A DNA stretch of 5,108 nucleotides from Christensenella sp. (GTDB lineage Bacteria; Bacillota; Clostridia; Christensenellales; Maliibacteriaceae), in contig JAHZHV010000116.1 of NCBI GenBank assembly GCA_019420085.1, positions 6,920 through 12,027 on the forward strand, written 5' to 3'. The stretch's first letter is position 1. Every line of letters begins with the position of its first letter. The notes below the pieces were generated by a model. It was given only the letters and a program-made list of their open reading frames with translations, did no database searches and was not told where the DNA came from. Of this stretch, positions 1-5,108 are shown in pieces. The position numbers and the translations under genes are program-made.

Positions 1-301
1 GCGGAATATCCAAAAGCTTCTGCGACAGAATCTGCCCGTAAGCCGCGGTGACAAATACGTCGCAGGCAAGCGCCCGCAGCATCTGCAGCGACTCCGGCTG
101 ATTGATCTTTTCAATCTGCAGAACGTCCACGCCCAGTTCCTGCGCACGCACCTTGACCGGCGGCGGCGTCAGCACGGCCTTGCGCCCCACCGGCCGGTCG
201 CACTGCGTCACGACGGCGCAAAGGTCAAAATCCGGATTCTTTGCCAGCGCTTCCAGCGTCGGCACCGCAAATTCCGGCGTTCCAAACAACGCAACGCGCA
301 T
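1..301 (-). CDS. fmt: Methionyl-tRNA formyltransferase, N-terminal part (cut by window edge)
   Basis: Fmt transfers a formyl group from 10-formyltetrahydrofolate to the amino group of Met on initiator tRNA in the cytoplasm, giving the fMet-tRNA used in bacterial initiation. Only the first 100 residues are visible. They begin MRVALFGTPEFAVPTLEAL, the Rossmann-like start of the formyltransferase fold with the FGTPEFA signature. TQCDRPVGR (residues 32-40) follows, then TPPPVK (45-50) and VTAAYGQILSQKLLDIP (84-100), all in the family order. The usual TQPDRP has Cys for Pro at residue 35. The catalytic Asn/His/Asp residues and the C-terminal tRNA-binding domain lie beyond the left edge, so integrity cannot be judged. 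The ATG at 301-299 shares its A with the def stop codon (TGATG), and a GGAGG lies 7 nt upstream inside def, so translation is probably coupled. It belongs to the priA-def-fmt operon. Identification is firm. Confidence 0.95.
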   Translation of the reverse strand, partial: MRVALFGTPEFAVPTLEALAKNPDFDLCAVVTQCDRPVGRKAVLTPPPVKVRAQELGVDVLQIEKINQPESLQMLRALACDVFVTAAYGQILSQKLLDIP

Positions 302-780
302 CAGTCGTCCTCCTCGTCCTCATCCTGCACAAGGTAATCCATTACGTCCGTAAACAGCTCGCCGCGAAGATGCGCGATTTCGTGACAAAACGCGCGCGCC
401 AAAAGTCCCTCGCCCGACGTTTCAAAAAATGCGCCGTTTCGATCCTGCGCACGCACCGTCACGCGCATGGGACGGCGCACGACGCCCGCAATGCCGGGCA
501 GGGACAGGCATCCCTCCTGCCCGATCTGTTCCCCTTCCTGGGACAGTATCTGCGGATTGACAAGTTCCAGAAGGCCGCTTTTATCCTCGCTGGTATCGAT
601 GACGACGACGCGCCGCAGCACGCCCACCTGCGGACCCGCCAGTCCTACGCCGCCGGCACGGTACATCGTATCGGCCATATCCTCCAAAAGCTGTGCAAGA
701 CGCGCGTCAAAGCGCGTAACCTCCCGCGTCTTTTTGCGCAGCACCGGGTCGTCGTTTGTATAAATCGTCCTGATCGCCAT
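301..780 (-). CDS. def: Peptide deformylase
   Basis: Def is a cytoplasmic metalloenzyme, usually with Fe2+, that removes the N-formyl group from nascent proteins at the ribosome exit. The 159-residue product has normal length and all three family motifs in order: GVGLAGPQ (44-51), EGCLS (89-93) and HEIAH (133-137). The metal ligands Cys91, His133 and His137, the catalytic Glu134 and Gln51 are all present, so the enzyme is predicted active. One oddity is Ala136, where the family almost always has Asp (QHExDH). Residue 132 is Cys instead of Gln. The protein ends in a short acidic tail, DEDEEDD. I chose the ATG at 780-778 because MAIRTIYTNDDPVLRK is the classic start and GGAGG lies 11 nt upstream. 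An in-frame TTG at 798 would place that ribosome site inside the gene. The priA stop lies 39 nt upstream with no terminator between, and fmt follows with a one-base overlap. Confidence 0.95.
   Translation of the reverse strand: MAIRTIYTNDDPVLRKKTREVTRFDARLAQLLEDMADTMYRAGGVGLAGPQVGVLRRVVVIDTSEDKSGLLELVNPQILSQEGEQIGQEGCLSLPGIAGVVRRPMRVTVRAQDRNGAFFETSGEGLLARAFCHEIAHLRGELFTDVMDYLVQDEDEEDD
308..315 (-). promoter_or_regulatory. Ribosome binding site of fmt, embedded in the def acidic-tail codons
   Basis: GAGGAGGA on the minus strand lies within the Glu-Glu-Asp codons of the Def C-terminal tail. The GGAGG core ends 7 nt before the fmt ATG, which is ideal spacing. The stretch therefore works both as coding sequence and as the initiation signal for fmt, next to the TGATG stop/start overlap. 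Confidence 0.8.
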
Positions 781-791
781 GTTTTTTGATT

Positions 792-796
792 CCTCC
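792..796 (-). promoter_or_regulatory. Ribosome binding site of def
   Basis: GGAGG on the minus strand lies in the 39-nt gap between priA and def, 11 nt before the ATG at 780. It decides the start: the in-frame TTG at 798 overlaps this site, so it could not use it and would add six non-conserved residues. No promoter or hairpin is visible in the gap, so def is probably read from the priA transcript. Confidence 0.75.
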
Positions 797-819
797 AAAT
801 ATACGCCAGTACCCGTTGA

Positions 820-3069
820 TTATACCATATGTCTTGGATTGATTTCCATGACCGGGCGCGCCGCTGCCGATGCATAGGCGTCGTCAAACGCCATCAGCGC
901 CGCGACAAACGCGTCGCTTTGCGCATTTTCCCACAGCTTCAGCAGCACCTGACACCGCGCGCGGTTTTCGATCTTTGCAATCGGCGCCTGCATGCTTTGC
1001 AGCGTCAAAAGACAATCGCGGCATCCGTCAAACGCCGGCGCGGCAATCGCCGCACGCAGCGCCGTTTCATAGGCCTTTGCGCTTTGCAGGCAGCGCGCCT
1101 CATCCATATCGGAAAAGACGAAGCGAATAAACCGTGTAAACGGCGGAAACTGCCCCTCGCGCCTTCTGCGAATTTCCTCCCGGTAAAACGCCGGATAATC
1201 GTGCCGCGCGGCCAGCACGACGGCCGGCTCCTCGGGGCAGTAGGTCTGCACCACGACGTGGCCGGGCTTATCGCCGCGGCCCGCGCGGCCCGCAACCTGC
1301 GCAATCAGCGCAAACGCACGCTCCGCCCCCGCGTAATCGGGCGCGTTCAGCGCCGTATCCGCCGACATGACGCCGACTACCGTGATATTGGGAAAGTCAA
1401 GCCCCTTTGCCACCATCTGCGTGCCCAGCAGGACCTGCGCCTCGCCGCGGCCGAACGCCGCCAGAATTTTTGCGTGGGAATCGCGTCCGCGCGTCGTATC
1501 CCGATCCATGCGAAGAACGCGTACGCCGGGGAAAAGCGATTGCAGTTCCTCTTCGATCTTCTGCGTTCCCGCGCCGAAATAGCGAATCCGCCGTGAGCCG
1601 CAGGACGGACACACCGAAGGCGGCGCCGCTTCATAGCCGCAGTAGTGGCATACCAGCTTTTTACCGGCGCTGTGATACGTCAGCGCCACGTCGCAATGCG
1701 GACAGTGCACAGCCTCCCCGCAGTCCCGGCAGGAGACGAACGTGCTGTACCCGCGCCGGTTCAAAAAAAGCACGATCTGTTCGCCGTCCCACAGCGCGCG
1801 CTCCATTTCCCGGCGCAGCTGCCCGGAAAACATCGTGCGGTTGCCCGCCTGCAATTCCAACCGCATGTCCACAATCGACACCTGCGGCATCGGCAGTCCG
1901 CGCACGCGCGCCGGCAGCGTCAAAAGCTGCATCTGTCCGTGCAATGCGGCACGGTACCGGCCAAGCGTCGGCGTTGCACTGCCCAGGACAAGCGCCGCCT
2001 TCTGCCTGGCGCAGCGCCACTGCGCCACGGTCACCGCATCATAGCGCGGCGCGGACTCCGCGCAATAACTGCTTTCATGCTCCTCATCCACGACAATCAG
2101 TCCCGGATTGGCAAACGGTGCAAACACCGCGGAACGCGCACCGACGACCACCTGCACCTGTCCGTCGCGGATTCTATGCCACTGATCCCGCCGCTGCGCA
2201 AGGGAAAGACCCGAATGCAGCACGCTGACCGCATCGGCAAAGCGGGCGCGGAAGCGCTGCACCATCTGCGGCGTCAGCGCAATCTCCGGCACGAGGATGA
2301 TCGCGCTTTTGCCCTGCTGCATGGCGTAGCGCGCGCATTGCAGGTACACCTCCGTCTTGCCCGAACCCGTCACGCCAAACAGGTAGTACGTCCCCTGCCC
2401 CGCATCCACGCCCTGGCAGATGCGCGTCACGGCGTCTTTCTGCGCCGGCGTCAGTTCCGGCTCCGGCGGCGCAGGCGGCAGATCCGCCGCCAGATACGGC
2501 AGGCTTTCCTGCGTCTGCGACGCAATGCGCACCAGTCCCTTTTTCTCCAGCGACTTTGCGCTCTGCTGCCAGTCGGGCAGCTCCCGCCAGATTTGCGCGG
2601 GCGGCGCATCCTGTAAAAGCAGCGAAATAAGCGCAATCTGCCTGGAAAAGCGCGGCGGACACTTGTCAAGAAAGTCCTGCGCCTGCTGATGCGTCACGGC
2701 AAGCTGCGGACAGGCGCGGCTGCTGCGCCGCGCCTTGTCCCGCCGCGCACCCGGCGGCAGAATCGGCCGCAGCGCCTCGGCAAGCGAACAGTGATAGTGC
2801 GCGGCCATCCACACGGCAAGCTCCATCATCACCGGCGACACGGCCGTGCCGTCATAGCGCGGCTTGCCAAGCGGACGCAGTTTCTCCGGCGCAATATCCG
2901 TCTTTTCCGTCACCTGGCAGACCAGTCCTTCCAGCATACGCGCACCGAAGGGGACGCTGACGCAAAGGCCCGGCACCACATCGCAGGGGTAATCCTGCGG
3001 AATGACATAGTCAAAGCCGTCCTGCATGCCCCGAACCGCAACGTCCACCACCACGCGCGCATACCGCAA
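820..3069 (-). CDS. priA: Primosomal protein N' (replication restart helicase PriA)
   Basis: PriA is a superfamily 2 helicase moving 3' to 5'. It recognises abandoned replication forks and D-loops and starts primosome assembly so that the replicative helicase can be reloaded. The 749-residue product is full length (E. coli 732, B. subtilis about 805). An N-terminal DNA-binding domain (about 1-105, starting MRYARVVVDVAV) and a winged-helix region (about 110-190) precede the helicase core. The core shows Walker A GVTGSGKT (232-239), DEEH (328-331), GSAT (363-366), GTQMVAKGLDFPN (549-561) and QVAGRAGRGDKPG (591-603). Eight cysteines in four pairs (447/450, 456/459, 474/477, 487/490) form the two zinc sites. 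The C-terminus EINPRHMV fits the family. Translation starts at TTG (3069-3067), set by AGGTGA 7 nt upstream and by the conserved N-terminus; the first in-frame Met, residue 15, would remove conserved sequence. It heads the priA-def-fmt operon from its own promoter. After DEEHESSY, the usual YHA(R/K)-V-A stretch reads YDAVTVA, a local divergence. Confidence 0.96.
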   Translation of the reverse strand: MRYARVVVDVAVRGMQDGFDYVIPQDYPCDVVPGLCVSVPFGARMLEGLVCQVTEKTDIAPEKLRPLGKPRYDGTAVSPVMMELAVWMAAHYHCSLAEALRPILPPGARRDKARRSSRACPQLAVTHQQAQDFLDKCPPRFSRQIALISLLLQDAPPAQIWRELPDWQQSAKSLEKKGLVRIASQTQESLPYLAADLPPAPPEPELTPAQKDAVTRICQGVDAGQGTYYLFGVTGSGKTEVYLQCARYAMQQGKSAIILVPEIALTPQMVQRFRARFADAVSVLHSGLSLAQRRDQWHRIRDGQVQVVVGARSAVFAPFANPGLIVVDEEHESSYCAESAPRYDAVTVAQWRCARQKAALVLGSATPTLGRYRAALHGQMQLLTLPARVRGLPMPQVSIVDMRLELQAGNRTMFSGQLRREMERALWDGEQIVLFLNRRGYSTFVSCRDCGEAVHCPHCDVALTYHSAGKKLVCHYCGYEAAPPSVCPSCGSRRIRYFGAGTQKIEEELQSLFPGVRVLRMDRDTTRGRDSHAKILAAFGRGEAQVLLGTQMVAKGLDFPNITVVGVMSADTALNAPDYAGAERAFALIAQVAGRAGRGDKPGHVVVQTYCPEEPAVVLAARHDYPAFYREEIRRRREGQFPPFTRFIRFVFSDMDEARCLQSAKAYETALRAAIAAPAFDGCRDCLLTLQSMQAPIAKIENRARCQVLLKLWENAQSDAFVAALMAFDDAYASAAARPVMEINPRHMV

Positions 3070-3076
3070 TGTTTCT

Positions 3077-3082
3077 TCACCT
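3077..3082 (-). promoter_or_regulatory. Ribosome binding site fixing the TTG start of priA
   Basis: AGGTGA on the minus strand ends 7 nt before the TTG codon at 3069-3067. It matches the AGGTGA part of the full anti-16S consensus AGGAGGTGA. Good spacing, together with the conserved PriA N-terminus that follows, supports initiation at a non-ATG codon. Confidence 0.75.
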
Positions 3083-3107
3083 GCCTGTACAAAACATACT
3101 TCTTCCT

Positions 3108-3136
3108 ATTATACCAGCCGCCGCGCGCACCCGCAA
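3108..3136 (-). promoter_or_regulatory. Promoter of priA-def-fmt (extended -10)
   Basis: On the minus strand, TTGCGG (3136-3131) and a perfect TATAAT (3113-3108) are separated by 17 nt. TG one base before the -10 box makes TGGTATAAT, an extended -10 element. The -35 box matches only the TTG of the consensus, and the spacer is about 90% G+C, so the extended -10 probably carries most of the strength. The expected transcript start is near 3101, giving a leader of about 30 nt with AGGTGA before the TTG start of priA. The -35 box lies only 6 nt beyond the T-tract of the upstream terminator. Confidence 0.82.
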
Positions 3137-3142
3137 GCGCGC

Positions 3143-3179
3143 AAAAAAAGGACGGCCGCGCACAATTTGCGCAGCCGCC
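3143..3179 (-). terminator. Rho-independent terminator of the SNF transporter gene
   Basis: On the minus strand, 22 nt after the transporter stop codon, CGGCTGCGCA (3177-3168) pairs with TGCGCGGCCG (3162-3153) over 10 bp with one G-T wobble and a 5-nt loop (AATTG). The stem extends by G-T and G-C at its base. It is followed by TCC and a run of seven T (3149-3143). This is a canonical intrinsic terminator, separating the transporter transcript from priA. On the plus strand only four T follow the stem, so it is not convincingly bidirectional. Confidence 0.88.
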
Positions 3180-3201
3180 GCATTCATCCTTTTACAGTCG
3201 T

Positions 3202-4818
3202 TTATTGCGCCGCCCTCCGCTTGTTCAGGCACATCGATACCACAAGCGCCGGAATCACCGCCGTCAGCGCCGCAAACAGGAAAAAACCGATTCCCTGATA
3301 GCGGTCGTCATATCCTTTGTTCTGTACGATCCCCACGGGAATCATGCAAAGCAGCAGATAGACAACGGCAGCCAGTACACCAAGAGAAAGCATCTGATTG
3401 CCGAAGAAACTTTGAAGCTGTCCATACAGCACCAGAAACATCGCAAGCGGCGCAATCACACGCATGCAAAATCCGAAAAAGCCCCGTGTGGCAAAGCGAT
3501 GCCCGTTCTGCGTCAAATCCCGGCCGAAGCGGTCGATCCCGTACTCGTAGGCGACAAACGTGCACAAAAACAGCGCCCCAAGCGGCATCATCACGCCCTC
3601 GGACCAGGCGTCCATAAAGGCAAGCCAGCTTTCGTTCCATGCACCGGCGCCGAAGAAGCGCCGCCCCGGAATCCACAGGCCGTTTGTTCCAAGACCGTCG
3701 GCCGCGACGACCGCGGCAAGCAGCGTAATGACCACGCAGGACAGCACACAGGCAAGCTGCCGGTTTCCCTTTTTCCCGCGCATGCGCGCTCTGTCCACAA
3801 AGAACGTTGTGATAACCTCCACAAGCGAAATGGACGATGTAATGGCGGCAATTGCCACAAGCAGATAGAACATCGCGCCGAACAGCGGGCCAAACGTTCC
3901 CATCGATTCAAAGACATTCTGCATCGTGACAAACAGAAGGCTCGGGCCGGCCATGGCTGCGCCCTCCCCGCCCAGCGCAAAGGCGGCCGGCAGCACGGCG
4001 GCGCCGGACATCAGCGCAATGAGCGTGTCAAAGACGATGATGACAAGCGTATTTTTTTCAAGGTTCTGCGACTTGTCAAGGTACGAACCGTACGTCATCA
4101 TGATGCCCATACCAAGCGACAGAGAGAAAAACACCTGCGATCCTGCCGTGGACAAAACGCTGAAAAAGTCCTCGCGCAGCGGCTCCAGATTAAACGCGAA
4201 CATAAACCGCAGCCCTTCCATCGCGCCGGGCAGCGTCACGCTGCGGACGATAATCACAACGAGCATCACGGCAAGCGCCGGCATGGCGACTTTGGAAAAG
4301 CGCTCGATGCCCTTTGCAATGCCGCCCATGACAATCACGCAGGTAAGCGCCATGAAAAGCACCGTATACAGCACGCTTTCGGGCTGGTTGCGCATCAGCG
4401 CCGCAAACACCTGCGCACCCTCCGCGCCCGCCGTGCCGAAGGACGCGCCGAACAGATCGCCGATATTGGCGACCATGTATTTGACGCAGTAGGCGCCAAG
4501 GACACTGTAGAATGTCAGGATGATAAACGGCGCAAACAGGCCGAACCAGCCGGCCCAGCGATATTTTTTGGACAGCATCTGATATGTGCCAACCGGCCCC
4601 GTGCCGCTCTTTTGTCCCAGCCCCATTTCGGCCAGCATCACGACAAAGCCAACAAAAACAAGCACAATCAAATAAATCAGCAAAAAGGGAAATCCGCCGT
4701 TTGCACCCATTTTATAGGGAAACGCCCAAATATTTCCAAGGCCGACGGCACTGCCGATTGCAGCCATCAAAAAGCCGAACGTCGATCCCCAACTGCCGCG
4801 TTTTGTTTTGTGTTCCAT
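3202..4818 (-). CDS. Sodium-dependent transporter, SNF/NSS (neurotransmitter:sodium symporter) family
   Basis: This is an inner-membrane symporter with the LeuT fold, probably driving uptake of an amino acid with Na+; the substrate cannot be read from sequence. The 538-residue protein has the family TM1 signature GFLMAAIGSAVGLGNIW (15-31) followed by FPYKMGANGG, TM6 FFSLSLGMGIMMTYGSY (230-246), the TM7 region DTLIALMSGAAVLPAAFALG (264-283), and TM8 IAAITSSISLVEV (323-335). By my alignment to LeuT, the Na2 ligands correspond to V25, A324, T327 and S328, and the Na1 site to A24, N29, S232 (Thr in LeuT) and D264 (Asn in LeuT). The extracellular-gate Arg of LeuT (RFP) is Ala32. I count about 13 hydrophobic segments, the last two at roughly 475-497 and 508-530, against 11 in YocR/MhsT-type members and 12 in LeuT. 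The ATG at 4818 has GGAGG 4 nt upstream. The gene stands alone, with its own terminator, and diverges from the DUF554 gene. Confidence 0.93.
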   Translation of the reverse strand: MEHKTKRGSWGSTFGFLMAAIGSAVGLGNIWAFPYKMGANGGFPFLLIYLIVLVFVGFVVMLAEMGLGQKSGTGPVGTYQMLSKKYRWAGWFGLFAPFIILTFYSVLGAYCVKYMVANIGDLFGASFGTAGAEGAQVFAALMRNQPESVLYTVLFMALTCVIVMGGIAKGIERFSKVAMPALAVMLVVIIVRSVTLPGAMEGLRFMFAFNLEPLREDFFSVLSTAGSQVFFSLSLGMGIMMTYGSYLDKSQNLEKNTLVIIVFDTLIALMSGAAVLPAAFALGGEGAAMAGPSLLFVTMQNVFESMGTFGPLFGAMFYLLVAIAAITSSISLVEVITTFFVDRARMRGKKGNRQLACVLSCVVITLLAAVVAADGLGTNGLWIPGRRFFGAGAWNESWLAFMDAWSEGVMMPLGALFLCTFVAYEYGIDRFGRDLTQNGHRFATRGFFGFCMRVIAPLAMFLVLYGQLQSFFGNQMLSLGVLAAVVYLLLCMIPVGIVQNKGYDDRYQGIGFFLFAALTAVIPALVVSMCLNKRRAAQ

Positions 4819-4853
4819 TTTTCCTCCAATGCAATCCGTGTCAATCCAATCAT

Positions 4854-4881
4854 TTTATACAAAACTGCATAACGAAATCAG
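4854..4881 (-). promoter_or_regulatory. Possible promoter of the SNF transporter gene
   Basis: On the minus strand, TATAAA (4859-4854) preceded by TTTTG is a good -10 candidate. CTGATT (4881-4876), 16 nt upstream, matches only the central TGA of the -35 consensus. Transcription would start near 4847, giving a leader of about 29 nt with GGAGG (4827-4823) before the ATG at 4818. A TATACT further upstream (near 4885) is an alternative -10 without a good -35 partner. Confidence 0.5.
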
Positions 4882-4973
4882 TATATCGTATCAGAGGCAA
4901 AAAAGCCACAGCATTTGCCCAATTCTTCCAAAAACGGCACGAAAATTCCCTGCATCATCCCGCAAACTGCCGC

Positions 4974-5003
4974 TTGACAAGCCATGGGATGCGCCCGTAC
5001 AAT
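4974..5003 (+). promoter_or_regulatory. Promoter of the DUF554 gene
   Basis: A perfect TTGACA (4974-4979) and TACAAT (4998-5003, five of six consensus bases) are separated by 18 nt. This is the strongest housekeeping-sigma promoter match in the window. Transcription would begin near 5010, giving a leader of about 46 nt that contains AAGGAG (5038-5043) ahead of the ATG at 5056. Confidence 0.8.
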
Positions 5004-5055
5004 GAAACCATTTTAAAAAAGATACATTTCCAGCAAAAAGGAGTGGAAAGCACGC

Positions 5056-5108
5056 ATGGCAGGCGTTTTGGTTAACACACTGGCGGTTATTCTGGGCAGT
5101 TTGATCGG
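5056..5108 (+). CDS. Probable DUF554 family membrane protein, N-terminus only
   Basis: Only 17 complete codons and two bases of the next are visible, reading MAGVLVNTLAVILGSLI and then probably Gly. This matches the start of DUF554 (YdfK-like) integral membrane proteins, which typically begin M-x-G-x-x-V/I-N-x-x-A-I/V-I-x-G-S-L-I/V-G and form a first hydrophobic helix. The molecular function of that family is not established. The ATG is preceded by AAGGAG ending 12 nt upstream, a slightly long spacing, and by a near-consensus promoter. No in-frame start lies between the ribosome site and this ATG. The gene diverges from the transporter with 237 bp between start codons. The assignment rests on a short N-terminal pattern, so another small membrane protein with a similar first helix remains possible. 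Confidence 0.72.
   Translation, partial: MAGVLVNTLAVILGSLI

Noticed and set aside
778..798. Longer def starting at TTG 798
   Set aside because: The extra residues MEESKN are encoded by the ribosome site itself, and the conserved deformylase start is at the ATG at 780.
829..1596. Plus-strand open frames of about 250 codons inside priA (also 1645-2616 and 1407-2228)
   Set aside because: Each lies fully antisense to PriA motifs. The products are arginine- and histidine-rich low-complexity translations without start signals.
3123..3142. GCGCGC-N8-GCGCGC as a second terminator or attenuator
   Set aside because: It lies upstream of the predicted priA transcript start and lacks a following T-tract, so it is treated as a promoter-associated repeat instead.
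2689..4872. A 727-codon plus-strand open frame running antisense to the transporter and the start of priA
   Set aside because: It overlaps two genes with clear family motifs. Its translation is rich in Arg, His, Lys and Gln with no recognisable domain, it has no ribosome site at its start, and long open antisense frames are expected from GC-rich codon use.
4890..4905. GGC-TTTTTT-GCC on the minus strand as a terminator
   Set aside because: Only a 3-bp arm on each side of the T run; the stem is too short and no T-tract follows it.
4882..4973. Possible small gene or RNA in the transporter/DUF554 intergenic region
   Set aside because: No open frame with a ribosome site, no strong hairpin and no tRNA-like or riboswitch-like pattern was visible in this stretch.

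Overview
The window reads as an ordinary housekeeping stretch of a GC-rich Firmicute, most likely a clostridial (Oscillospirales/Christensenellales-type) gut bacterium. The case rests on four things: GC content in the high fifties by eye, GGAGG-type ribosome sites on nearly every gene, the priA-def-fmt gene order typical of Firmicutes, and a PriA resembling Bacillus PriA (for example the segment IVDMRLEL..GNRTMFS). The genus cannot be fixed from this sequence.

Layout: four genes lie on the minus strand and one on the plus strand. Reading the minus strand from right to left, they are a sodium-coupled SNF/NSS-family transporter (4818-3202), a rho-independent terminator (about 3179-3143), a promoter starting only 6 nt after the terminator T-tract, priA (3069-820), def (780-301), and the first 100 codons of fmt (301 to the left edge). 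A divergent plus-strand gene begins at 5056. Its 18 visible residues look like the N-terminus of a DUF554 membrane protein, and a strong TTGACA/TACAAT promoter precedes it.

The genes fall into three transcription units: (i) priA-def-fmt, continuing beyond the left edge; (ii) the transporter alone, with its own leader and terminator; (iii) the DUF554 gene, diverging from the transporter. Unit (i) joins replication restart (PriA helicase) to the two enzymes that open and close the N-formylmethionine cycle: Fmt formylates initiator Met-tRNA, and Def removes the formyl group from nascent proteins. def and fmt are tightly coupled. The def stop and fmt start share one base (TGATG), and the fmt ribosome site is written inside the codons for the acidic tail of Def.

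I found no mobile element, CRISPR array, RNA gene or new multi-gene system. The points worth a second look are small: an Ala in place of Asp in the Def HExxH motif, a missing extracellular-gate arginine and an extra C-terminal membrane segment in the transporter, and an unusual GC-rich priA promoter whose -35 box lies between two GCGCGC blocks.
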